From assembly GCA_024275015.1 (NCBI GenBank), contig JAJRZW010000048.1, positions 1-62,586 of the forward strand: a stretch of DNA of 62,586 nucleotides. Direction: 5' to 3'. Origin of the DNA: Deltaproteobacteria bacterium (GTDB lineage: Bacteria; Desulfobacterota; Desulfobulbia; Desulfobulbales; JAJRZW01). Below are positions 37,004-44,819 of this stretch, piece by piece. The translations under genes and the position numbers were made by a program. The first letter of the stretch is position 1. Each line of letters starts with the position of its first letter. The notes beneath the pieces were generated by a model. That model was not told where the DNA came from. It saw only the letters and a program-made list of their open reading frames with translations, and ran no database searches.

Positions 37004-37690
37004 TCAGCTTTTATTACGTTCGGGGATATCGCTCAGGTCGTCACGTTTCCGGTAGGCCACGGAGAACTCCTTGTCAAGGATTGAGAAGAGTTTCTGCTCC
37101 TCCTCGTCATCCATGGCCGCGATCCTTATCGCCACCCGTTTCATTCCCTCCTTTGCGTCCTCGAAAGATGTAAGGATGCTGATGATCCGGGCGTCGTTGT
37201 TTTTCAGAATCTCGGTGACCCCGGTGACCGAACCGGCGGCATCGGGAAGATCAAAGACGTATTGAATGGTGCCGTCTTTGATCCCGGTGGCATGGATAAA
37301 GCCCCGGAGGACGTCGGTCTCGCTTAACAGCCCGGCCAGGTGCCCCTCGTCGTCAACCACCGGCAGTCCTGAGATCCGGCTGCGGAGCATTACCACCGCC
37401 GCCTTTTCCAGGGTCTCCCTGCCGTTTAAGGTGATGGGGTCAACGGTCATGACCTCCTTGACCTTCATCTCTGAAAGAAGGTAATAGAGTTCGTGAATGT
37501 CAAGCGAGGTGGTCTTGGAGGGGGAGGCGTCCTTAACGTCGCGGTCGGTGACGATGCCCAGAAGCTTGCCGTGGTTTACCACCGGCAGACGTCTGATGTT
37601 ATTTTCCTTCATGACCCGGGTAGCCCGCATCAGTGAGGTGTTTTCGTCAACGGTCAGGACGTCTTTGGCCATCCAGTCTTTGATAAGCAT
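37004..37690 (-). CDS. Tandem CBS domain protein with ACT-like C-terminus (AcuB type)
   Basis: 228 residues. The two CBS domains (about 1-60 and 75-135) have MATRVMKENNIRRLPVV-like and VMLRSRISGLPVVDDEGHLAGLLSETD repeats, likely to bind adenine nucleotides. The C-terminal 80 residues resemble an ACT domain (YVFDLPDAAGSVTGVTEILKNN), as in AcuB-type proteins. Target is unknown. A second CBS-pair gene lies at 40348. Confidence 0.88.
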   Translation of the reverse strand: MLIKDWMAKDVLTVDENTSLMRATRVMKENNIRRLPVVNHGKLLGIVTDRDVKDASPSKTTSLDIHELYYLLSEMKVKEVMTVDPITLNGRETLEKAAVVMLRSRISGLPVVDDEGHLAGLLSETDVLRGFIHATGIKDGTIQYVFDLPDAAGSVTGVTEILKNNDARIISILTSFEDAKEGMKRVAIRIAAMDDEEEQKLFSILDKEFSVAYRKRDDLSDIPERNKS

Positions 37691-38181
37691 GTAAGTTCTC
37701 CAGATGCTTTTTTCAGGTCGTTATCCGGTCCGGCGGGTTCGTTTGCAGTGCATACCGGCATACGGAAATGCAGTGGTGGTGGATTGTCGCTCCTCCACCG
37801 AAAGAGTAAGAAATATTTATAAAATATTCTCATGGCAAAGGCAAGAATGATAGGGCATTTTGCAGATAATCCCGAACGGGTTAGGGGAAAACCTTGTTTT
37901 ACTGTTTTTTTCGGGTGTGCGGAGGTAAACGTCGAAAGCAAAAAACTAAATATACCGGAATGTTATGGTTGCGAGAATGTGGTGTCCCATCTTTTGAGGC
38001 GATTTGTTGCGGGTTTATCCTCACTTGAGGCCTGATGGTCTCGTAGTAAAAATTGCGCCGGACATGGACGGCTTTTTCAACGGGCTGTTACAGAGTGCTA
38101 TTCCTTTCGTATGAAGTGTGGTTAATTGATCGTTTATTTTAAAATGATCCGACAAGCCCATAATTTTTTTCAAGAGCGGAG
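37691..38181. other. Gap with decayed A and B fragments
   Basis: 490 bp. A short B end is at about 38062-38093 (GGACATGGACGGCTTTTTCA then ACGGGCTG), and an A left-end remnant in reverse lies at 38116-38136 (GTGTGGTTAATTGATCGTTT). A 67-codon open frame at 37832-38035 has no family features or good ribosome site, so no gene is called. Confidence 0.5.
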
Positions 38182-40077
38182 ATGAACAGAGAGTTTACCC
38201 CCATTGCCGAGGATGAGATCAGCCGGATTCTGGGTTGGCTTGCCGGAGAGGAGAACTTTGTCTTTCTTGAAACCCTGAAGGGCGATGCCGGCAACCGCTG
38301 TAGCCGGATTTTCGTCCGGCCGGAGAGGCTGATTCGTTGCCGCCGTGACCAGCGGCCGCGGGAATTTTTTTCCGCCATTGACCAGGCCCGGAGCAATAGA
38401 CGGTTCATTGCCGGCTATATATCCTATGAGTTCGGCTATCTTCTCGAAGAACGGCTGTCGTGCCGTCTCGACCGTGGACTCCGGAGCCCCCTGGCTGAGG
38501 TCGGGGTCTACCGGAATCATATTGTCATTGATCACCGGGAGTCCCGGATCTCTCCGTTCCCCTGGGACGATGGCGCGGGTGTTGACCTTGACTGCGACGT
38601 CGCCGATCTCCGGCTCAATATCGACAGAGGGGCCTATTTTGATGATATTGCCCGGATAAAGGGGTTTATCGAGTCAGGCGATACCTATCAGGTCAATTAC
38701 ACCCTCAAGTACCATTTTTCCTTTCAGGGATCGCCCCTGGCCCTGTACCGTCAATTGCGGCGGCGGCAGTCGGTGGCCTACGCCGCCCTGATCCGTAGTG
38801 GTGGACAGTGGATTATTTCCCTTTCGCCGGAATTGTTTTTTCGCGTTGAAGGCAATACCTGTACCGTGAAACCGATGAAGGGTACCTGCGATCGGGGACG
38901 GACCGTGGCCGAGGATCGGGATCTGGCCAGGGAACTGGCCGCGGATGAAAAGAACCGGGCTGAAAACGTGATGATCGTTGACCTGCTCAGGAACGATCTC
39001 GGCCGCCTTTGTGTTGGCGGCGGGGTCCGGGCCGAGTCAATGTTTGATGTCGAGCCCTTTGAAACCCTGCAGCAGATGACTTCGACCATTCGAGGTGAGC
39101 TTGTTCCCGGGGCCGGGGCGGCCGGGGTTATTGGCGCCATGTTCCCCTGCGGTTCGGTGACCGGGGCCCCGAAGCTGCGGACCATGGAGATTATCAATGA
39201 ACTTGAACGCGGGGAGCGCGGGGTTTATACCGGTGCTATCGGCTGGTGGGGGCCGGATGGTGATTGTTGCTTCAACGTTCCCATCCGTACCGCGGTGATT
39301 CGCGACGGCAGAGGGGAAATGGGCATCGGTTCTGGTATTGTTTATGATTCAGACCCGGCAGGGGAATGGCGCGAATGCCTTCTCAAGGGTGATTTCCTCA
39401 CCGCCGCGGCTGAGGATTTCCGCCTCATCGAGACCATGCTTTATCGTCGGGCGGGTGGTTTCTGGTTGCTTGAGCCGCATCTGGCGCGCCTGTGTTCTTC
39501 GGCGGGATATTTTAATTTTGTTTACGACCCGGAGCGGATAAGGGTCGAGCTTGCCGCGGCAACCGTGGGCCTTGATGGTGATTTCCGTGTCCGCCTTCTC
39601 CTTGACCGCGATGGCGGGCTTGAGATAAGCAGGAGCCCCTGTGGGGTCCCGAATCTGTTCATTGACCCTGGAGGCGATTGCCGCCCGGTGGCCTGGGCCG
39701 GGGAGCGCAGTGATTCATCCTCGCGTTTTTTTTATCACAAGACCACCCGGCGGGAACTTTACGACCAGGCAATACGGGAAGCGCGGTCCCGGGGGTGCTT
39801 CGATCTCATTTTTGTCAACGAGAGAGGCGAGGTGAGCGAGGGGGCGATCAGCAACCTCTTTATACTCAGGAACGGTGAGATTCTGACCCCGGCAGCGGCC
39901 TGCGGCCTCCTTCCCGGGATACTGCGGGGGGAATTGCTTCGCGATGGGGTGGAAACCCGGGCCGGGGAAATTCTCCCGGTCAGAGAGGCGGTTCTGACCC
40001 CGGAGGAAGTGGAGGCGGCCGAGGCGGTATTCCTGGGTAATTCGGTCCGGGGGATTGTCAGGGTTGAGTTTATTTAA
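38182..40077 (+). CDS. pabB: Fused aminodeoxychorismate synthase component I and 4-amino-4-deoxychorismate lyase
   Basis: 631 residues joining two folate-pathway enzymes. The PabB part (about 1-400) has the chorismate-binding signatures VKPMKGTCDRGRT, DEKNRAENVMIVDLLRNDLGR and PCGSVTGAPKLRTMEIINELE. The C-terminal PabC-like part (about 415-630) is a fold-IV PLP enzyme with FRLIETMLY, the lysine in FFYHKTTRRELYDQA, and FVNERGEVSEGAISNLFI. Together they make p-aminobenzoate. The fused form is common in Desulfobacterota and Bacteroidota. A repeat A copy follows 40 bases later. Confidence 0.94.
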   Translation: MNREFTPIAEDEISRILGWLAGEENFVFLETLKGDAGNRCSRIFVRPERLIRCRRDQRPREFFSAIDQARSNRRFIAGYISYEFGYLLEERLSCRLDRGLRSPLAEVGVYRNHIVIDHRESRISPFPWDDGAGVDLDCDVADLRLNIDRGAYFDDIARIKGFIESGDTYQVNYTLKYHFSFQGSPLALYRQLRRRQSVAYAALIRSGGQWIISLSPELFFRVEGNTCTVKPMKGTCDRGRTVAEDRDLARELAADEKNRAENVMIVDLLRNDLGRLCVGGGVRAESMFDVEPFETLQQMTSTIRGELVPGAGAAGVIGAMFPCGSVTGAPKLRTMEIINELERGERGVYTGAIGWWGPDGDCCFNVPIRTAVIRDGRGEMGIGSGIVYDSDPAGEWRECLLKGDFLTAAAEDFRLIETMLYRRAGGFWLLEPHLARLCSSAGYFNFVYDPERIRVELAAATVGLDGDFRVRLLLDRDGGLEISRSPCGVPNLFIDPGGDCRPVAWAGERSDSSSRFFYHKTTRRELYDQAIREARSRGCFDLIFVNERGEVSEGAISNLFILRNGEILTPAAACGLLPGILRGELLRDGVETRAGEILPVREAVLTPEEVEAAEAVFLGNSVRGIVRVEFI

Positions 40078-40117
40078 GCGGGTTGTCGGTTGAAACGCCG
40101 GACTTGTTTTGTTCAAC

Positions 40118-40272
40118 GTAAGGGTCCCATAAACACCACCCTGCACGCGACCTAACCATTTGATATACCTAAATATAATCAAAAGGGGTTAAATTGCGTG
40201 CAGGGTGGCGTCCCTGAAATCCTTACAGAGTGCGATTGTTTTTGCATTAGGTGTGGTTAATTGATCGCTTAC
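40118..40272 (-). mobile_element. Repeat A, 155 bp, diverged full-length copy
   Basis: Reverse orientation, with ends GTAAGGGTCCC and GATCGCTTAC. The flanking octamers TGTTCAAC and TTTCCAGC agree at 5 of 8 positions, consistent with an old duplication. The interior CCTTACAGAGTGCGATTGTT can act as a weak terminator for pabB. Confidence 0.85.
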
Positions 40273-40286
40273 TTTCCAGCGGTCGG

Positions 40287-40345
40287 TTATCAGACCGTTG
40301 GAAAATCCGTCCATGAGCCGCACACAGTCCGTTTTTCAACCCTGA
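40287..40345 (+). repeat. Repeat B with large internal deletion
   Basis: TATCAGACCGTTGGAAAATC at the left, joined to CGCACACAGTCCGTTTTTCA at the right. Only about 55 bp remain, keeping both ends. Confidence 0.6.
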
Positions 40346-40347
40346 TG

Positions 40348-40797
40348 TCATATCAGGGTTTTGATGATATCGTCGCGGCCGACGATGCCGATGAGACGGT
40401 CGGTGTCGTCTACCACCGGCAGGGTGTGGACCTTTTTTTCGGCCATGATGGTGGCGATTTCGTCCACCGGGGTGGCGGCGGTGATGGTGATCGGGTTGGC
40501 GGTCATCACATCGCCGGCGCAGGTACCGGTCATCTTTTTCATCTCCCGGTCGGTTCTGGCCGGATTTTCAAGAAAGATCATTGAGTCGAGGAGGTTGATC
40601 ACCGTGGGGATGTGCAGCTTTTTCCTGCTCTCGATCAGGTCGCTTTCGGTTATAACCCCGGCGAGGTCGCCATTGTCGTCCACTACCGGCAGACCGTTTA
40701 TTTTTCGCTCACACATCAGGGCCGCGACTTCTTTTATTGGGGTATTACGGCTGACGGTGATCGGTTCGGCGGTCATTATCTCTTTTGCGTTTTTCAT
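40348..40797 (-). CDS. Tandem CBS domain protein
   Basis: 149 residues from ATG 40797 behind AGGAGAAAAACAG, almost entirely a CBS pair: AKEIMTAEPITVSRNTPIKEVAALMCERKINGLPVVDD in the first half, GDVMTANPITITAATPVDEIATIMAEKKVHTLPVVDD in the second. It probably senses adenine nucleotides. The longer start at 40857 lacks a ribosome site. It is 67 bases from nnr and on the same strand. Confidence 0.9.
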   Translation of the reverse strand: MKNAKEIMTAEPITVSRNTPIKEVAALMCERKINGLPVVDDNGDLAGVITESDLIESRKKLHIPTVINLLDSMIFLENPARTDREMKKMTGTCAGDVMTANPITITAATPVDEIATIMAEKKVHTLPVVDDTDRLIGIVGRDDIIKTLI

Positions 40798-40864
40798 CTG
40801 TTTTTCTCCTATTATCAGATTATCAGGACACCAAAGAAGCCGGGACGGTTTTTTCAATGGCCTG

Positions 40865-42403
40865 TTATCTCAGAAAGGTGAACATCGGGGAGATTTCCCG
40901 GCATATTTCTCCGGCCGTGGCTCCACGGTCCCGGTCATGGGCAAGGGATCGGGCCGCAAGGCCGTGGAGGTAAGCCCCGAGACAGGCGGCGTCATAGGCT
41001 GTTGTCCCCTGGGCCATGAGCCCGCCGATGAGCCCGGCCAATACATCACCGCTGCCGCCGGTGGCAAGGACGGGTGACCCTTCGGGGTTGATCGCCATCC
41101 GACCGTCGGGATGGGCGATGACCGTGCCTGCTCCCTTGAGCAGTACCACCGCCCCACTCATTCGGGCAAATTTCCGCGCCGCCTGTGGGCGGTCGGCCTG
41201 GACCGCGGTTGTTTCCGTGTCGAGAAGGCGGGCCATCTCGCCGGGGTGGGGGGTGAGGACGGTATTATCGTTGCCTTTAAATTTGCCGGCGGAGGCGATG
41301 ATGTTGAGGCCGTCGGCGTCGATGATCATTGGTTTTTCGTTATCGGAGACAAGATTAAGTACCAGCTCGGCGGTGTCCGGTTCGGTGCCGAGACCGGGGC
41401 CGATGACCACGGCACTGCGTTTTGCCGTCTCGGTGCGGATAAGTTCGAGATCAGCGGTCTCGATCCGGCCGTCGCGTGAGCCGGGCAGGGGGATGGTCAT
41501 CGCTTCGCTCAGGGTGGTTGCGAAGATCGGGTTCAGGTCCCACGGCACGGCGATGGTCACCAGGCCGCAGCCGGAGGCCATCGCCCCCCGGGCGGCCAGT
41601 ATTCCGGCCCCGGTCTTGCCGCGGCTGCCGGCGACCACGAAAACATGGCCGAAGGTTCCCTTATGCCCGTCGCGTGGACGTCGCGGGATCATGGCCCGGA
41701 CCTCGTTGTCATCAAGTAGGGTTGTCATGATCCCGGCGGCTCTGGTCGCCGCCGGCGGAATGGAGATGTCCACCACCTCGATCCCGCCGCACAGATCCGG
41801 GCCGTGGCCGGTATGGAGGCCGATCTTGCCGAGTCCGAAGGTGACGGTGAGGTCGGCCCTTACCGCGGCGCCCATGATCCGGCCGTTGTCGCTGTTCAGC
41901 CCTGAGGGGATGTCCACCGCCGTTACCGGGGCCGGGGCCTGGTTGATGGCGGTGATGGCGGCGGTGAAGATTCCATCCACCTCCCGGGTAAGGCCGGTGC
42001 CGAAGATGGCGTCGATTATCAGATCGGCCCCGGCCGCCGCGTTTGTCAGTTTCCCTAACCCGTTTTCGTCCCTTACAGTGGTGCTCTCAATGCCCATGGC
42101 GGCGACAATGGCCTGGTTGGCGGCGGCGTCACCGTGGTATCGGTCCGGATCGGCGAGGTGGAATATCGCCATATTCGCCCCGCGGTTTTTGAGATGCCGG
42201 GCCACCGCGAGGCCGTCGCCGCCATTATTTCCCGGGCCGCAGATCACGATTATCCGCTGTCTGGCAAGTTTGTCGAGAAAGGCGGCAACATGGCCGACCA
42301 CCCCGAGGGCGGCGTTTTCCATCAACACCATCCCCGGGATTTTATATTTTTCCATTGCGGCCCGGTCGAGGCCGCGTATCTGGGAACTGTCTGCGATCTT
42401 CAT
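40865..42403 (-). CDS. nnr: Bifunctional NAD(P)H-hydrate epimerase / ADP-dependent dehydratase
   Basis: Repairs hydrated NAD(P)H. 512 residues. The N-terminal epimerase (YjeF_N, about 1-215) has VICGPGNNGGDGLAVARHL and DAIFGTGLTREV. The C-terminal dehydratase (YjeF_C, about 225-505) has RPRDGHKGTFGHVFVVAGS, GPGLGTEPDT, VLTPHPGEMARLL and the ADP-site ATGGSGDVLAGLIGGL. Widespread fused form. The bottom strand of this gene contains a long open frame that is only a codon-bias shadow. Confidence 0.96.
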   Translation of the reverse strand: MKIADSSQIRGLDRAAMEKYKIPGMVLMENAALGVVGHVAAFLDKLARQRIIVICGPGNNGGDGLAVARHLKNRGANMAIFHLADPDRYHGDAAANQAIVAAMGIESTTVRDENGLGKLTNAAAGADLIIDAIFGTGLTREVDGIFTAAITAINQAPAPVTAVDIPSGLNSDNGRIMGAAVRADLTVTFGLGKIGLHTGHGPDLCGGIEVVDISIPPAATRAAGIMTTLLDDNEVRAMIPRRPRDGHKGTFGHVFVVAGSRGKTGAGILAARGAMASGCGLVTIAVPWDLNPIFATTLSEAMTIPLPGSRDGRIETADLELIRTETAKRSAVVIGPGLGTEPDTAELVLNLVSDNEKPMIIDADGLNIIASAGKFKGNDNTVLTPHPGEMARLLDTETTAVQADRPQAARKFARMSGAVVLLKGAGTVIAHPDGRMAINPEGSPVLATGGSGDVLAGLIGGLMAQGTTAYDAACLGAYLHGLAARSLAHDRDRGATAGEICREISPMFTFLR

Positions 42404-42456
42404 GTTCTCTCGAGACTACACATTTTTTTATCGCCCTGCCAGTGATTGTCGAGCGC

Positions 42457-42611
42457 TATCAGTCTGTTGAAAAACGGAGCGATAGCGGCTGATGTCCGCG
42501 CCGCCGATTTTGCCGGATTGAAAAACCAAGTGAAGTCGAGAGGTTGGCCGGTGCTTGTTTGGGCAACCAGGGTTTAGAAAAGCCATGGACGGCTTTTTTA
42601 ACGGTCTGCTA
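42457..42611 (-). mobile_element. Repeat B, full-length with TA on both sides
   Basis: TA at 42457-42458 and 42610-42611 flank 151 bp beginning TCAGTCTGTTGAAAAACGG and ending ACGGTCTGC. Reverse orientation. It ends 11 bases from the stop of the Cache-domain gene. Confidence 0.88.
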
Positions 42612-42622
42612 TAGTTTCCGAT

Positions 42623-44023
42623 TCACCGGGGCTCCCTGTCGCTATATAGTTCCGGGTAGATTTTCTTGGCGCAGTCGGGGCAGATGCCGTGGCTGAATCG
42701 GGCCCCTGAATGATGGCTGATATAAGACTCTACCTGTTCCCAATAGCCCTCGTCGTCACGGATTTTCTTGCAGGAGGCGCAGATGGGGATAAAGCCGCTC
42801 AGGGTCTTGACATTGTCGAGTGATTCCCGCAGTTCGCGGATGAGCAGTCTTTGCTTCTGTTCGCTTTTCCTCCGGTATACTCTCGCCGAGGCCATGCGTA
42901 TGCAGATGGGAACCAGACCGATGCTGAGGAGGATGAAAAGCAGGGACAGGTGTTCTCTCACGTCGGAGCTTACCCCGGCGATTTTTTCCGCGTCGATATA
43001 TGACACCTGTTTCCAGATGACCTCTTCCGAGGGCAACGCGGCCCGGCTCGAGGTATAGGGGTAGGGGGAGCCGGTGCTTGATATGGTCCCGCCGGGCAGG
43101 GGGGAGAAGGTGATAAAGGTGAAAAGACCGTTTCGGCTGCGGAACTGGCCCTTTTTTCGCTTCCGTATCCGTTGCCATTCGTCCGGGAACCTTGAGGCAA
43201 AGGTCTTTTTGTTGCCGAGCATGAAGCCCCACTCGTCGGCAGGCTTGTCGGAGAGGAGGAAATATCCGTCCCGGTTAAGCAGCAGGGGTACGCCTATGGT
43301 TTCCGTAAGCCGCGGTGAGAGAAAATCCGGCTTGCCGGCATCGGCCTTGATGGTGAAGGGGAAGTCGTGGAGGCGTTTAAGGAGCTTTCGGGCCATATAA
43401 TTGAGGATGATCGCACCCTGTTTGACCCCGTTTTTGTCAAATATCGGAGTTCCGAAGCGGATCGTTGGTTTTAACGGTTGCTCTATTTGACCGTGTTCGA
43501 TGTTCAGGTCCATGGGGGAGATGAATACCTGGCCCGGCGCAAGCCCGATGGTATCGTGGAAATAATAGCGGCGGGATTTGTCCTGGAGTTTGTCGGTTGC
43601 CACCCGGAGCGGGGTTGTGCCGTTGAAGTTCACCCGGACGAGTTCCATCCCGTTTTTGTCTATGTAGCGGACCTGGTCGTAAATTTTGCGGTTGGCGGCC
43701 AGGGCGCGGAAAATACGGCTGAGTCTTTCCGTCGTCTTTGGAGCGCGGTCGGCAAGAAAGTCTGCAAGGGCCGGGGCGGCCGCGATTATCTTCAGGTCGG
43801 CGGTGATATCGGTGAACATCCGTCGGGTTAATTCATCCTCATGGCTGAGGATGGCCCGTTCCCGGGCCTTGAGGACTTCCATGTCGCCCCTTGCATGGAT
43901 AAAATAAAATCCGGCAACAATGAGGATCAGCAGGGCAAAGAGCGGAACAAAGAGGAACATAAATTCTTTCATTAACCCCGGCCTGGATGTTAATCGTGAC
44001 CGTTTTCTGTCTGTACCCGACAT
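42623..44023 (-). CDS. Cache-domain membrane sensor with C-terminal double-CXXC module
   Basis: 466 residues. A transmembrane helix at about 22-45 and another at about 358-378 enclose a periplasmic double Cache-like domain (YDQVRYIDKNGMELVRVNF, YYFHDTIGLAPGQVFISPMDLN). After a short helical linker (EQKQRLLIRELRESLDNVKTLSG) comes a 55-residue cytosolic module with CASCKKIRDDEGYWEQVESYI and CPDCAKKIYPE. That module recurs at the C-terminus of other signalling proteins and may bind zinc. There is no kinase, HAMP or cyclase domain, so the output is unknown. Confidence 0.82.
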   Translation of the reverse strand: MSGTDRKRSRLTSRPGLMKEFMFLFVPLFALLILIVAGFYFIHARGDMEVLKARERAILSHEDELTRRMFTDITADLKIIAAAPALADFLADRAPKTTERLSRIFRALAANRKIYDQVRYIDKNGMELVRVNFNGTTPLRVATDKLQDKSRRYYFHDTIGLAPGQVFISPMDLNIEHGQIEQPLKPTIRFGTPIFDKNGVKQGAIILNYMARKLLKRLHDFPFTIKADAGKPDFLSPRLTETIGVPLLLNRDGYFLLSDKPADEWGFMLGNKKTFASRFPDEWQRIRKRKKGQFRSRNGLFTFITFSPLPGGTISSTGSPYPYTSSRAALPSEEVIWKQVSYIDAEKIAGVSSDVREHLSLLFILLSIGLVPICIRMASARVYRRKSEQKQRLLIRELRESLDNVKTLSGFIPICASCKKIRDDEGYWEQVESYISHHSGARFSHGICPDCAKKIYPELYSDREPR

Positions 44024-44220
44024 TTATATTCCTTGTATTTATGACGAGTTCATCATGATTTGATGATCCCGGAACTATAATAAATCTAACGCCAGACTGT
44101 TTTAATGACCATGATATAGAAGTCATGGGCGAAAAGTAAACTAGGGTTGGTTGGGACTATTGCCATATCGAAGTCTGTATGCTATAAAATTTTGTTGCCA
44201 TAAACGTTTCAGTCACATTT

Positions 44221-44296
44221 GCCCCCGTAGCTCAGGGGATAGAGCACAGGATTCCTAATCCTGGTGTCGCATGTTCGATTCATGCCGGGGGCACCA
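44221..44296 (+). tRNA. tRNA-Arg (anticodon CCT)
   Basis: 76 nt with CCA encoded. Acceptor stem GCCCCCG/CGGGGGC, D arm GCTC...GAGC, anticodon stem CAGGA/TCCTG with loop TTCCTAA giving anticodon CCT (reads AGG), and T arm GCATG-TTCGATT-CATGC. Stand-alone gene. Confidence 0.97.
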
Positions 44297-44423
44297 GTAT
44301 TTCAATAAGTTACATCACAAGTTTATTCCATCGTGTACACGGATTGTGGATTTTTTTGAGTACATGTCAAGCATGATGGACTCGTAACAAATCCCCGCTT
44401 CGCCGATTTCACCGGCCTGACAG

Positions 44424-44576
44424 CAGTCTGTTGCAAAATGGGCTGGTCGCGGTGCATGGACGCGCCGCCGATTTTATTGGGTTTGAAAAATCCAGTAAAA
44501 TCGAGAGGTTGTCCGGGTCTTGTTTTGGGCAACCGGGAGTTGAAAAAGCCAGGACGGCTTTTTCAACAGTCTGATA
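44424..44576 (-). mobile_element. Repeat B, full-length
   Basis: 151 bp from CAGTCTGTTGCAAAATGGG to CAACAGTCTGA, followed by TA at 44575-44576. The left TA is not preserved (GACAG). Its hairpin GTTGAAAAAGCC...GGCTTTTTCAAC is a perfect 12-bp stem. It lies in the gap between the tRNA and dnaE. Confidence 0.85.
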
Positions 44577-44819
44577 GGGTCACGATGGCTTCATGAATTT
44601 ATGACACTATCCTGGTCCGTTCCCGAACGTCCGAAGGGCGGCGGGATGAAATTTCCGCCGGAGTGGGCATCCAGCAAAAAACGCATGAATTCAGATGAAT
44701 ACATACCCGATTGCCACTAAGCTGTCACGGATTCAGGACGATAGCAACACAACCGGGCATGTCTCAGTGGGCAAATGTCGTCCTGGTAAACCAAATCAGC
44801 ATGGGGCTGATGCGGGAAG
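44577..44819. other. Gap between repeat B and the dnaE end
   Basis: Contains a GGCGGGATGAAATTTCCGCC hairpin at about 44640-44660 and one arm of repeat E (GTCACGGATTCAGGA) near 44724. No gene is seen. Confidence 0.4.

Noticed and set aside
37832-38035. 67-codon open frame in the gap after the CBS gene
   Set aside because: No ribosome site, no family similarity, and it lies in a gap containing decayed repeats.
41016-42470. 484-codon plus-strand open frame opposite nnr
   Set aside because: nnr is unmistakable on the other strand; the frame is a GC-bias shadow with no recognisable domain.
44221-44296. Possible amber-reading tRNA that would explain the nif TAG codons
   Set aside because: The anticodon is CCT (Arg), not CTA. 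No tRNA-Pyl or pyl gene was found in this window.
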